This document shows positions 1 to 8,149 of a DNA stretch of 15,935 bases, piece after piece. Position 1 is the stretch's first letter. Each line of letters begins with the position of its first letter. The stretch comes from Acanthaster planci. Its lineage: Eukaryota > Echinodermata > Asteroidea > Valvatida > Acanthasteridae. The stretch covers positions 171,203 through 187,137 of the forward strand of contig NW_019091708.1 of NCBI RefSeq assembly GCF_001949145.1, in the 5' to 3' direction. The position numbers and the translations under genes are program-made. A model generated the notes under the pieces. The model searched no databases and was not told the origin of the DNA. It was given only the letters and a program-made list of their open reading frames with translations.

Positions 1-144
1 TGGGACAAAACCGCCTGAATGCCGTTACCACTGGCATGGGTGTCCAAAATGAAGTCACCTTCGGGAATCGGGTATGATAGAACTGGAGCGGCCTGAAGCC
101 TGCTCCCCAACTTGTCAAACGCCTACTGACAACTCTCACCCCTC
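1..144 (-). pseudogene. Gypsy RNase H domain, N-terminal start only
   Basis: Read from about 115 to 1 on the minus strand, the peptide has the pattern of the RT-RNase H junction: APVLSYPIPEGDFILDTHAS, followed by G-NGIQAVLS. In Ty3/Gypsy elements this segment is normally L-x-YP-x5-FILDTDASxxGxGAVLS, and the first Asp (42-44) is a catalytic metal ligand of RNase H. Here the family's DTDAS reads DTHAS. The domain runs off the window edge, so most of it is unseen. It is out of frame with the RT segment 145-468, which ends in a stop at 145-147, so at least one frameshift separates them. Confidence 0.85.
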
Positions 145-890
145 TCAAACTACTTTGACTTCAAATTCCCATATAAACCTCTGGTAGTACGAGGCGAGAC
201 CCAAGAAACTCCTCACTTCTCGTACGCACCTCGAAGTTGGCCAGTTTGCCACTGCTTCAACCTTTTGTGGGTCTGTAGCAACGCCTTCTGAGGACAAAAT
301 GTGGCCCAGGTACGCCACTGACTTTTGAAATAACTGGCACTTACTAGTTTTCAATTTGAGCCCGGGGTGTCTTGGCCGATCAAATACCACCCGAAGACGG
401 GCTAAAGTCTCCGTCACCGTCAGACCAAGCACAATAATGTCGTCCAAATAGATCAATAGATCTTCCACTGCAATCCGGCCTTGACCTTTTCCATGAGCCT
501 ATCAAAAGTGGCCGGGGCATTGCACAGCCCGAATGGCATTCATTTCAACCGGTATAATCCATTTCTCAACACAAATGTTGACTTTTGGCTGGCGTCCTCA
601 TCAAGAGCGGCTTGCCGGTACCCTAAATCGATGCTAAATCGAGGGCACAGAACTACTTCGCTCCTCTCAAGACATCGAATGTTTCATCAATGCGCGGGAC
701 GGGATATGCATCCTTGATGGTCACCGAATTCAACTTCGGTTGTCAACGCAAAAGAGTTTCGTACCATCCGTCTTGTCAACAAGGATGAGATTTGCTGCCC
801 AGGGACTATCTAAGCGTTCAACCACTCCCCTCTTCTCCAGGTTGCGTATTTGCTCCTGAATCTCCAGCTGATGCAGCTACGGGTGACGCT
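145..890 (-). pseudogene. Gypsy reverse transcriptase (broken by frameshifts)
   Basis: This is the RNA-dependent DNA polymerase of the Gypsy element. From N- to C-terminus it shows motif A as FCALDLAS (catalytic Asp 638-640), then GYRQAALDEDASQKSTFVL and NGLYRLK. The conserved MPFGLCNAPATFDRLMEKV lies at about 483-540, and an intact catalytic box YLDD at 439-450 is followed by IIVLG. The thumb region reads KTSKCQLFQKSVAYLGHILS and REVRSFLGLASYYQRFI. The palm is spread over at least three frames, with breaks near 640, 545 (an in-frame TGA before MPFGL) and 475. Catalytic residues survive but no continuous reading frame does, so this is a pseudogene. Confidence 0.92.
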
Positions 891-1377
891 TCAACCTCTC
901 TTTTATGGGTTTGGCATCACTAGTATCTGTGTGATGCTTGACCAAGCCCATGTGACTGATGTCAAAGTCTATTAGACATTTTCGGACTTCCCGATGGTAC
1001 TTGGCCTCCACATTGGCGGTACCCCTCTCATATAGATCTTGCAAATACGGGGACAACACCTCATCCGCATTTGCTACCACGTCCAATTCCTCATGAATTG
1101 AACTGGCCTCAACCTTTGAAATCACTCCCGGAGTTGTCCCCTCTCGGGCAACTCTCCTCTCCTTTCCAGGATTGAAGACCCACAACGGAACAACATCGGC
1201 TTCAGTCTCAACCAGAGATCTCGCCAGCATCAAACCTTTATTGACCAAGTCACCGCCACCTTCTACCAGGGCTAGCCCGAGCAATTCTGTGCCCTTCTGA
1301 GCTATTTTGCCCGGGACCACAGCTTCGTACCCTGGTGGAATTACTGTAGTTTGGGAAACCACAACACGCTCAACCAA
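877..1377 (-). pseudogene. Gypsy pol spacer between protease and RT, with RT N-terminus
   Basis: A 166-residue open stretch on the minus strand. Its N-terminal half (VERVVVSQTTVIPPGYEAVV, then PGKIAQKGTELLGLALVE) is the linker typically found between protease and RT in animal Gypsy elements. Its C-terminal end (HMGLVKHHTDTSDAKPIKER, then LKRHP) is the usual RT entry motif GLVxHxIDTGDAxPIKxRxRR-P, with Gly changed to Ser. It overlaps the protease segment by eight bases in another frame, which marks a frameshift near 1375. The coding sequence appears to continue left in a different frame into the RT fingers. Confidence 0.85.
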
Positions 1378-1722
1378 GGGTTAGCATGCCACCATTTATG
1401 CACTTGATCCGCTCACCATTAAGCTTCCACTCCCTTACTTGGAAGTCTTTGTTTCTGCCCGATGGCAAGAGAAAATCCATACGCAGCATACCACTGTACT
1501 CCATTTCGGCAAGGACGGCTTTCTCTGGGTGCGTGGTTCGACCCACTTGCACCTCCACCAAAGCTTGACCCGACGCAGCTAATTGGCTTCTGTCCACTTG
1601 TTTCACTTGGGATATCTACTGTCTCCAAGACAGACTTTATTTTCATTGGGAATATTATAGTACACCTCACTACTTATTAACGTATCAGTTGAGCCCGTGT
1701 CAGTTAAGAATCGATCTTGGTC
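1370..1722 (-). pseudogene. Gypsy aspartic protease
   Basis: The retropepsin of the Gypsy polyprotein. The active-site segment reads LTDTGSTDTLISSEVYYNIP, with the catalytic Asp-Thr-Gly at 1693-1701. It stops at PK* near 1630 and continues in another frame (1370-1606) as ASGQALVEVQVGRTTHPEKA followed by EYSGMLRMDFLLPSG, where the family normally has ILGMDFL. The coding half ends with VREWKLNGERIKCINGG. Active enzymes of this family are homodimers needing one D-T/S-G per subunit; that triad is kept here, but frameshifts at both sides prevent production of an intact protein. Confidence 0.88.
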
Positions 1723-1879
1723 GACTTCACCAACCCTTCAACAAACAACCCATAACGGGGATTGCGGCTTGAATCCGGCAGAGAAACTTTTCTCTGACCA
1801 TTATCTCACTTTGACAATTTGTTTCCTCTGATGTCACTGTCACCAAGTCGCCTTTTGGACCCTCTTGGCCGCTCAATCT

Positions 1880-2105
1880 TCCTGCGGGTCCTACGGGGGG
1901 CTGATCGCCGTTTCCCTGCTTCGGTGCATTCGTACAATGCCGGGCGAAATACCCTTTCTCCTTTCACTTGAAACATTTACTGGTTACAGGTTTGGCTCTA
2001 CCGGGCTTGCTTGTCTTCGCGAAAGACGCGCCCTTGCCTGGCCCCTGGCCAGTGATCCGACCTGACAATGACTTCATCATCTCGGTCACAGAACACAAAG
2101 TCTCT
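1880..2105 (-). pseudogene. Gypsy gag C-terminus with disrupted CCHC zinc knuckle
   Basis: The minus-strand frame reads LCSVTEMMKSLSGRITGQGP, then GKGASFAKTSKPGRAKPVTS, then a nucleocapsid-type knuckle at 1934-1975. The canonical pattern is C-x2-C-x4-H-x4-C. In this copy the second Cys codon reads TGA (1964-1966) and the His position reads Tyr (1949-1951), leaving CFK*KEKGYFARHC. Downstream the frame continues through NAPKQGNGDQPP towards the protease. The upstream part of gag is not recognisable past about 2105, where SINE sequence begins. Confidence 0.8.
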
Positions 2106-2108
2106 CCA

Positions 2109-2392
2109 CAGGAGCAGGGGGAGTGGGTTGGGGTAGCGGTTCTTTACTCGCTTTGCACCAGTAAGGCCCGGGTTCGAGTCCCGGCTTGCCCCAGGCTTTA
2201 TGTGCATTTGGTTTCCAGTCCATATTCGTTCTCGCAGGTTTTCTGCGAGTACTCTGGTTTCCTCCTGCCTCTAAAACTGAACCTTCTTCCTAACTCCGTA
2301 ATGTGATGTTGATTAATGAAGTGTATGAATAAACATACAGTTATTGGCGCAAATAGCCTGGGTTGCTGAAAGTGCCATTAAAACAAAACAAC
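2109..2392 (+). mobile_element. tRNA-derived SINE
   Basis: The head is tRNA-like. An A-box-like TGGGGTAGCGG lies at 2127-2137 and a perfect B box GGTTCGAGTCC at 2169-2179, 31 bases apart, which is normal for an internal RNA polymerase III promoter. A complete T-arm is visible: CCGGG (2166-2170), loop TTCGAGT, CCCGG (2178-2182). The body (about 2205-2290) carries the ggttttctgcgagtactctg / gtttcctcctgcc core seen in many invertebrate SINEs. The tail ends with attaaaacaaaacaacagc at about 2376-2394. The 3' boundary is approximate. It starts exactly where the Gypsy gag stops being readable, so it probably inserted into that element. Confidence 0.85.
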
Positions 2393-2394
2393 AG

Positions 2395-2486
2395 CAGAAG
2401 AGCAGTTTGCTGCTGAGAAGCACGAGCTTAGCTTGGAAGCTTAATCACTGCTGGGAAGCACTGCTGGAAAGCATCTGCTGAAAGAT
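2395..2486 (+). repeat. degenerate CTGCTG(G/A)AAAGCA short tandem repeat
   Basis: Variants of a 12-15 base unit recur: tgctgctgagaagcac, ctgctgggaagca, ctgctggaaagcat and ctgctgaaagatg. It follows the SINE tail directly and may be decayed tail sequence or an independent microsatellite. Confidence 0.5.
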
Positions 2487-3578
2487 GTGGGTTCTAACAC
2501 ACGCAGTAAGCACTTACCGTAATAGTGTGATATTCATGCATTGTGAATCTGGGACCACTGGCTTTCAACTCAGCGATACCGTGCCCCAGTACAGTAGCCA
2601 TTGCATAGATTCGACACAACGTGATAGTTTGTATGTGTTGAAACGTCTGAAATCAGTCTGTGGGCCTTACGGCTGCTCGTTCGTACATTCACTGCAAAGA
2701 TCGCCCTCTGTCGAGATTTATAGACAAGGCTCTAGCCTGATAACCCATACATAATTATCGGGTTCTATTAGACTCCATTCTAGTAGTAATTCGACATTAG
2801 AAAAATAACTTGCCTTGGTTATTAGCAAACACAGCTAATAGAGTACCCCATGTACACCTAAAAACCAATACCGGGACGGTATACTTCCATCCCAACGGAC
2901 GCGTCTCTAGCCGCTAAAGAACGATCTGGTCGTGCTGTCCGCGTCGCACATCTGGAGAAGACAGCGCCATCGTGGTTCCTGGGGTGTGACGTCACAGTAG
3001 CATCTGTGTCAATACCACCACACCAAAGGCGGAGCCGTGGGGGCTTGAGTCTTCCCACCGAAGTTTTCAGATTTCTTTTCTGAACAACGAAGAATGATAC
3101 AATTTAAGCCTAAATCCAAAACTTCCAGCTGCTGGCGACCACGGGCGGAAATTTCTCCTCGATCGCGGGGGGGGGACATCAATTGAAACTTTTTTGTGCA
3201 CAGCATGTTTATTATGTTTTTTCATTTATAAAAATGGGAAATCCTCCGTCCTTCAATTCCTTTAGTATTATGTTTTGCTGAAAGCATGACGGGAACATTC
3301 AACATTGTGTCCTCCGGTGTCAAATTCATCGGGGGACGTGTTCCCCTGTCCCCCCGGATTTCTGCCTAAGATATACATCTGTATTTTCCTGAATGTTGCA
3401 CAACTAATGGGGGTGGACATTATGAGGTATGGGAGGGCGTAATTTTAGGTCAGAGCCCTCTCCGGATAACAAATATGGACGGGTGCTGGCCACTGAGTTT
3501 CATCTTAACTTTAAGGGTGGGCTTTATTTAAAAATGGTTTACTTAACATTGTTCCAATGATTGTTTATCTCACTACAG
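2487..3578. other. non-coding stretch; CpG-dense patch 2866-3060
   Basis: No recognisable protein or RNA gene. Open frames here, such as 2485-2754 on the plus strand, show no family motif. The interval 2866-3060 is clearly richer in CpG than its AT-rich surroundings and contains a perfect palindrome GTGACGTCAC (2986-2995), a consensus CRE/ATF core. A short hairpin ATACCG-gga-CGGTAT lies at 2868-2882, a run of nine G at about 3167-3176, and a GGGGGAC/GTCCCCC hairpin at 3331-3354. It could be a CpG-rich regulatory patch upstream of the exon series or simply a GC-rich repeat; the sequence does not decide. Confidence 0.4.
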
Positions 3579-3608
3579 CAGCCACGGCAGTGCCTTCTTC
3601 AACAACAA
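3579..3608 (+). CDS. 30-nt linker exon of a secreted modular protein (phase 1-1)
   Basis: A tiny predicted exon. The acceptor is tgtttatctcactacag and the donor is CAA|GTAAGT, a near-perfect U2 consensus. Read with one base borrowed from the previous exon, it encodes x-ATAVPSSTT, a Ser/Thr/Pro-rich segment suited to O-glycosylation. Start and end phase are both 1, so it can be included or skipped without shifting frame. The same phase is required by the exons at 4066 and 4641, which is the main reason to believe it. No upstream partner exon was identified, so the start of the gene is unknown and probably lies outside the recognised part of the window. Confidence 0.55.
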
Positions 3609-3838
3609 GTAAGTACAGCCATGATTATGATTACGAAGTAATTATATGGTCGGGAGGGATAACTTAATTGGATATTTGGAACCACAGAGACATTTTGATG
3701 TCTCTCTAGTGCCACAGCCCCTGAAAGAGAATTTTGGTTCCTTCATTTGTAAAAGTTAAGATCATTTGTGTACATTTGTGTATATTTCAGTAATTAGGAC
3801 CCTTTCTAGCTTATCGTTCTCTGCACACGAGTCTACAG

Positions 3839-3865
3839 GAACATCTGCTAAAAGTACCACTCAAG
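3839..3865 (+). pseudogene. possible relic linker exon with GA instead of GT donor
   Basis: A pyrimidine-rich stretch ending in gtctacag is followed by 27 bases encoding x-TSAKSTTQ-G in phase 1-1. This is the same length and phase class as the exon at 4066-4092. The 3' edge reads CAAG|GATATC, where a functional donor would be GT. It may be a linker exon that lost its donor by one substitution, or a chance match. The call rests only on the acceptor, length, phase and composition. Confidence 0.25.
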
Positions 3866-3941
3866 GATATCACCACTCTTAAAACCATTTATATATCATC
3901 ATATTATAATCAGATAACATTACATTATTTTAAATTACCTT

Positions 3942-4035
3942 ACATTGCATTGCATTGCATTGCTTTGCATTGTATTGCATTGCAATACATTTACGTTTAC
4001 ATTTACATTTACCTTTATATTTACATTACATGATC
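3942..4035 (+). repeat. compound microsatellite (GCATT)n then (TTTACA)n
   Basis: About eight imperfect GCATT units (3942-3985) pass into imperfect TTTACA/TTTACG units (3986-4030). It lies in the intron between the linker exons 3579-3608 and 4066-4092, ending about 30 bases before the acceptor of the second. Confidence 0.85.
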
Positions 4036-4065
4036 ATATTACATGATTTTTTTTTCTTTTTATAG

Positions 4066-4092
4066 AGGGAAGTCCACCACCACCCCCTCCCG
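4066..4092 (+). CDS. 27-nt proline-rich linker exon (phase 1-1)
   Basis: The acceptor is a strong polypyrimidine tract tttttttttctttttatag and the donor is CCCG|GTAAGA. Read in the phase inherited from 3579-3608, the exon encodes x-GSPPPPPP-G. It is a symmetric 1-1 exon like its upstream neighbour, so both appear to be modular linker units. It precedes the cysteine-rich exon at 4641, giving a Thr/Ser linker, a Pro linker, then a disulphide-rich module. Both splice sites are good and phase is consistent; transcript evidence is absent. Confidence 0.6.
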
Positions 4093-4640
4093 GTAAGAAG
4101 CGTATTTCATCCGACTGTAAGAGCTATAATGTCTAACTTTTCGGAAGCAGAATGCACACTGTGATTAATATTCTCTTGTTTGAGGTAGCAGGCTGACAAT
4201 TTTGAATTTAGCATCCTAAAATGTGTTTCATTAAAATCTAATGCATTTTTCAATCTCATGAGCTTTTATGTGAAACACTCCAAGAATATTTAGGATGGGG
4301 GCAAAACAAATCTCTGTTTTTGATTTGGAGCATCCATTTCTCCGTTCTTACATCTGTCTCCAAACATAGTGTAAACAATATTTTGGAAAGATCAAATACA
4401 GTAAAAACTATTTAGTAAACGCCCCTTGCCGTTTGAAACACAGCGTGTTAATTGTACCGTTGGTTTCAGCCTAGCACGGATATGCAAAGTTCAAATTAAT
4501 GGAAAGAAGCCATTTTTGCCGCAACAGTAATACAAATCTAATCTTCTAAACTAAAGACCTAACCCTGATGTCAGAGTTGTTGTTTGACTTCGTTTTATTC
4601 ACGTTCTTAGATAATCGATTCACATTTATTTAATGGGCAG

Positions 4641-4858
4641 TGTGTCGTACGTATGGACTAGCCAAAACCAGCTGCACCAGAGAGTGCCGAGAGCGCTCCT
4701 GCATAGATGGTAACTGCTACAAGATTGATTTCATCAAGGATACCGCTAGTAACACTACACTATGCTGCGAGTGCAGTGATGGAAAGGTGTATAATGGTAC
4801 GGGATGCGTCCTGCCACAGGAATGCAAATGTCGGGATGAAAATGGTACACTGAGGAAG
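4641..4858 (+). CDS. TIL-like cysteine-rich exon (secreted modular protein)
   Basis: This 218-base exon starts in phase 1 after gggcag and ends in phase 0 at AAG|GTGAGG. It encodes about 72 residues with 11 cysteines: CRTYGLAKTSCTRECRERSC at the start, then NTTLCCECSDGKVYNGTGC, then VLPQECKCRDENGTLRK. The spacing resembles the trypsin-inhibitor-like (TIL) domain that accompanies VWD/C8 modules in mucins, von Willebrand factor and SCO-spondin: ...C-x-C-x-DGxVYNGxGCVxxxEC-x-C. N-glycosylation sequons are present (NTT, NGT). The domain would lie in the extracellular space, stabilised by disulphides. The last residues (CKCRDENGTLRK) begin a VWC-type module completed by the next exon. The specific gene is not recognised. 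Confidence 0.75.
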
Positions 4859-6404
4859 GTGAGGAACGTTCACTTTCTGAGTTATATGATTGAATGGTTA
4901 TGTTTGTTTGATATGACAAGTTTTTTGTGCGTTTACCTCAAATTTTGTAAATGTAAGTCTTTATCATTTGTAAGATGTTGAAATGATACCAATGCGTTCA
5001 GTGGCATCGGTGTCTTGAATCATGCATCTTTTTGGTCCAGTTCGTACTTCCTGAGAATCACGGGCAATTTTGAAAGCACTGCTTAACAAATGCCACAGAT
5101 CTTTTGAGGCGCAGTTAATGTTATACATTGCCAATAATGTATACTCACGAGAAACATATTGGCTTGGTGTGTGTGCCCACTTTGTAATAATATGTACCAT
5201 TATAGCCAATTCGTTTTTCCCAGACCATTTGCCATGGATGCTCTTAAGTCCCTACTTAAGTCCCCTATCATGCCACAGCGAATAGTAGTATATGAAGAAA
5301 TAACAATTGCGCTTTTGGTGGGACCTAGCATCATATCATGCTAGCATTTAAAGCATTTAATTTTAAGTGGAAAAAATAAGCATCACTTTCTCTCTCATTG
5401 TAAACACGGAACTTGTGCACAGTGTCCGTGCATGGTGATAATGTAACACGTATTTCGCATGTAAAGTTTAAGCTCATATGCACGCTGGCACATGCGTGAA
5501 GTTTTAATACCTGTTCCATCTCTGAAGTTCACATACTTCCTTTTCTGCTTGTGGTTTCCGCGTCAGTGAAACATAGGAAGGCCCTGCTAGTAGAAAATTG
5601 TGCACTGAGCAGTTCCAGAAATTTGAGCTCTTAATCGGCATCCTCCTACCAGATGAATACTTTTTGCTTCAAAATACAAGCTGCAATGCAGACAGAGGCT
5701 ATAAATGTATTAGTTGGATTGATTTTTGCCCCCGATCCGAAGCATACGTTGGTGTGTTTGCAGTAGCACCGTGGCCTTTTCACTTGGAAATATAAAGTGA
5801 AGGACAAAAGTAATGTTTAACCAATAAGCCGTTTGCGAGTTAAATTTGAATAACATCTGGTACACAGAGTCGCCCAATTGCGTATGAACATAACAATTTG
5901 AATTCCTTACACTAAATGGGAGGTGATTAATATCTGATACATTAAGTTACCTGATTGCACATGAACATAACAGTTTGAATTCTTTGCACTGAAGACACTG
6001 CTGCTATACCTCATGAATCGGGGAAGGCTTTTGCATAGCGACCACCATATCTGCAATGGACTGGTTCCTCTGTGCCCTTCTTATCCCTTGTAAACAGTGT
6101 AGGGCCTATTTGTGCAATGGGTCACTTATGTAGTTAAGCAAGAGCTCACCAAAAGTCACGAGGTACACCGATCGCAAGTGTCATTAGTATGGTGAATTCA
6201 TATGGTTATGTTCACTAATAATATGAATAACATATTGAATGGAGGTATCCTATCAATAATTATAATATCAACTTGAATTAACTTTTAACTTCAACTTCAG
6301 AACCTCAGGTCTCAAGTTTAAGTGAAGGTCAAGGAGCGTGTTCAAAGTATTCAGCTAACAAATACCACCTTCAACTAGTCTCTCCCCCTCTCTCTCTGAG
6401 ACAG
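4859..6404 (+). other. intron between TIL-like and VWC-like exons
   Basis: Bounded by AAG|GTGAGG and a classic acceptor with pyrimidine tract tctctccccctctctctctg before agacag. The predicted intron is 1546 bases. No coding motif was found inside it on either strand; open frames such as 5070-5285 and 5598-5795 show no domain signature. It contains one ~77-base tandem duplication at 5864-5994. Confidence 0.7.
5864..5994 (+). repeat. two-copy tandem duplication, period ~77 bp
   Basis: The block around 5884-5912 (ATGAACATAACAATTTGAAT, then TCCTTACACT) recurs at 5961-5989 as ATGAACATAACAGTTTGAAT, then TCTTTGCACT. The similarity extends 20 or so bases upstream of each. Differences are mainly transitions, indicating an old duplication. 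Confidence 0.75.
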
Positions 6405-6534
6405 CCTGAAGAGAAATGGGACTATAGCAACAACAGCTGTAGAACATGCAAATGTTCGTCCAACACCATCGAGTGTGACCGGGATACTACTTCTACTGGT
6501 TGCCGGCCTACTACCACAGTACCTACAAGCCCAA
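6405..6534 (+). CDS. VWC-like exon with Thr/Pro-rich tail
   Basis: This 130-base exon begins in phase 0, exactly matching the phase-0 end of the TIL-like exon, and ends in phase 1 at CCAA|GTATGA. It encodes PEEKWDYSNNSCRTCKCSSN, then TIECDRDTTSTGC, then RPTTTVPTSPS. Joined to the preceding CKCRDENGTLRK it forms the start of a von Willebrand factor C-like module: G-x-x-x-x-P-x-E-x-W-x5-C-x2-C-x-C-x6-E-C. The Thr/Ser/Pro tail is mucin-like and N-N-S is a possible N-glycan site. Together the two exons form a phase 1-1 cassette. The alternative donor ACA|GTACCT at 6518 is weaker and would break the phase rule. No following exon was found. Confidence 0.72.
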
Positions 6535-6791
6535 GTATGAGCATTGTTGTTGTTGACGCTTGGAATTTTTTTTAGAAAAGCGTGGAGCATACATGCTAAA
6601 AGTGTAATCCCACAAAAAAGAAAAGGTGCAAATGAGCAAAATTACCAAGAAAAATAATGCCACATGGGCTAGTAATGCCACATAGGCTAATAATACCACA
6701 CAAGCTGAAGTGTCTGTACATAAAACTAAGCCTTTAAATATTCAGAATCAGCGGCTCATCTTGGTCCTGGACCGCCTCCCACATCTATGTG

Positions 6792-6850
6792 CTCAGTCCG
6801 TCATTGTCTTCTGACGACGGACTGAGTGCGCAGTCCGAAACGTTGAGTAT
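6792..6850 (+). ncRNA. hammerhead-ribozyme-like motif (upstream, PLE-type)
   Basis: The core reads CTGACGA (6811-6817), C, GGACTG (6819-6824), loop AGTGCG, CAGTCC (6831-6836), GAAA (6837-6840), C, then GTTGA-GTA. This matches the hammerhead layout CUGANGA / stem II / GAAA / two-base stem III (AC..GU) / cleavage-site A. Such tiny stem III hammerheads are known from Penelope-like elements. The unpaired C at 6818 is atypical, and a convincing stem I with the flanks was not found, so catalytic activity is uncertain. CTCAGTCCGTC (6792-6802) is perfectly complementary to 6816-6826 and would compete with stem II. Confidence 0.5.
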
Positions 6851-6984
6851 ACTCCCGGTTCTTTTCAGAAGCACACACTAATAAGAGAGATATATTCCTT
6901 CGCACGGTCCTACTGCAAGCCTTTCCATCTATTGCTGCCCTTCACCATGAATAGCTTAAAATGCCATTTAAAGCACTCCACTTC
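6851..6984. other. spacer between hammerhead-like motif and repeat array
   Basis: No gene. If the motif at 6811 and the array at 6985 belong to one pseudo-LTR, this is its internal part; it shows only weak similarity to the matching interval 9974-10040. Confidence 0.35.
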
Positions 6985-7411
6985 TGAGATATCTGCAAGG
7001 TTTGAACCCAATCAGACATGTACTTCACAAGATATTGTGCTTTGAAGAGTGCACATTTAATGTCAAGTGACATGATTATGGGATGATGTCATCATCACAT
7101 GACGTCATTTTTATCTACAACGCGTTTCTTTCTAAATTTCTGCCACGTTTCAACCCAATCAGACATGCACTTCAGCATATATAGCACTCTAAAGGATGCT
7201 CTTCTAATGTCATGTGACTCGTCTGCTGAGACACTGTTATCAAATGAGGTCAATGTCCGTTTATAAACAGTCCTGTCATAACTATCTGTAAAGTTCCAAT
7301 CCATTCAGACAATAAAAAATACAATACAAAACATTATTGTAATTGCGGAAACAGAACAGATAAGAGGTCTTAAACATTTCTGTAATCCATACAATGCGAT
7401 CTGCTCTCAAC
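6985..7411 (+). repeat. tandem array A, ~120-140 bp units, plus shared tail
   Basis: Units begin with gagatatctgcaaggtttga (6987), tctgccacgtttcaacccaa (7139) and a truncated one, aactatctgtaaagttcc (7281). Each contains a version of caacccaatcagacatgcac, then ttcaggagatatag, then aatgtcatgtgac; the first also has catcatcac. The array is followed by a tail at about 7310-7411 that includes AATACAAAACATTATTGT and ATAATGCGATCTGCT-type sequence. The same unit order and the same tail recur at 10041-10565. No coding function is visible. A perfect TGACGTCA lies at 7100-7107. Confidence 0.85.
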
Positions 7412-8149
7412 ACCATGTGCTTGGCCATTTGCCAACTCCCTTAGTATATGCCTCACGCACTGTGCGCTGCCTATGTTGCAGGCAGATATTGCACGTCCAC
7501 GAACACAGTAGCCAATGCACAGTGTGCGAATGGGATTTTTGAGTCCGCAAATATTGTAAGGGGTTTTTTGTCTTCTGCGTTTCATCTTTGTGAAGAAGTA
7601 CACCACTTATGCACTTCATGCAGTAGACTTCAATGTTTTAGCTATCGTGTAACACAAAATCCAATATGGTTGATTTTTTACCGAATTTTGAAGAACAAAA
7701 GGACATTTTGTTATAACTTCAGGCAGGATGACGTCATCAGCCCTAAATTGCACGCGTGTTAACTGGGTAAAGATCATCATCCACATCAATTTCAAGGCGA
7801 TTGTGACAAACCTCTCCACAGACATCTATTCAGAATTCGTTTTCACAATCTTTAACTGTCTCTAGAGGGCGCGGGACAATTACTTGACGTTAATAATAAT
7901 TGAATTGAGGAATAATATACCTGAACAGTTTAACGCCGTTGAAACGACTTGATGCCTATTACAACTTTCAAACATTAAGTCCACTTCCGGTTTACACTGG
8001 AACGAAAGGTCACATGATTTGACCCACACGAGATGAATTGAAAACGAAATTATAGCCTGCAGCTTAACGCAAACCGTGTTGCAGGAGGCTACGGTTGACT
8101 TTATACGGATTTCTAAAATTTTCACACGATATTTAAATATTCCAAATTT
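7412..8149. other. anonymous repetitive-looking DNA
   Basis: No protein or RNA gene recognised on either strand. Visible structure: a perfect TGACGTCA at 7729-7736; an imperfect inverted repeat pairing CGCACTGTGC (about 7456) with GCACAGTGTGCG (about 7518); and a bulged stem formed by TAGCCTGCA (8053-8061) and TGCAGGAGGCTA (8080-8091). It may be the 5' body of the Penelope-like element or unrelated repeats. Confidence 0.4.

Larger units (their letters stand above)
1..2108 (-). mobile_element. Ty3/Gypsy LTR retrotransposon, gag-pol remnant, cut by left edge
   Basis: Reading the minus strand from about 2105 down to 1, the order is gag zinc knuckle, aspartic protease, reverse transcriptase and the start of RNase H. 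This is the standard Ty3/Gypsy gag-pol order; integrase and the 3' LTR would lie beyond the left edge. Frame changes near 1720, 1610, 1375, 870, 650 and 475 and several in-frame stops make it a fossil. No LTR is visible on the gag side, where a tRNA-SINE begins at about 2109 and no gag-like coding resumes beyond it. Family assignment is confident from motif order; the clade within Ty3/Gypsy is not determined. Confidence 0.93.

Noticed and set aside
2109-2190. A functional tRNA gene
   Set aside because: The B box and T-arm are good, but the acceptor arm and D-arm do not fold well and SINE core and tail sequence follow directly.
3331-3354. GGGGGAC/GTCCCCC hairpin as a terminator or regulatory RNA
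   Set aside because: A short isolated GC stem in a eukaryotic intergenic stretch with no supporting context.
6746-6796. A possible further linker exon encoding SAAHLGPGPPPTSMCS after attcag
   Set aside because: The phase is right, but there is no pyrimidine tract, the donor (TCA|GTCCGT) is poor, and it overlaps the hammerhead-like structure.
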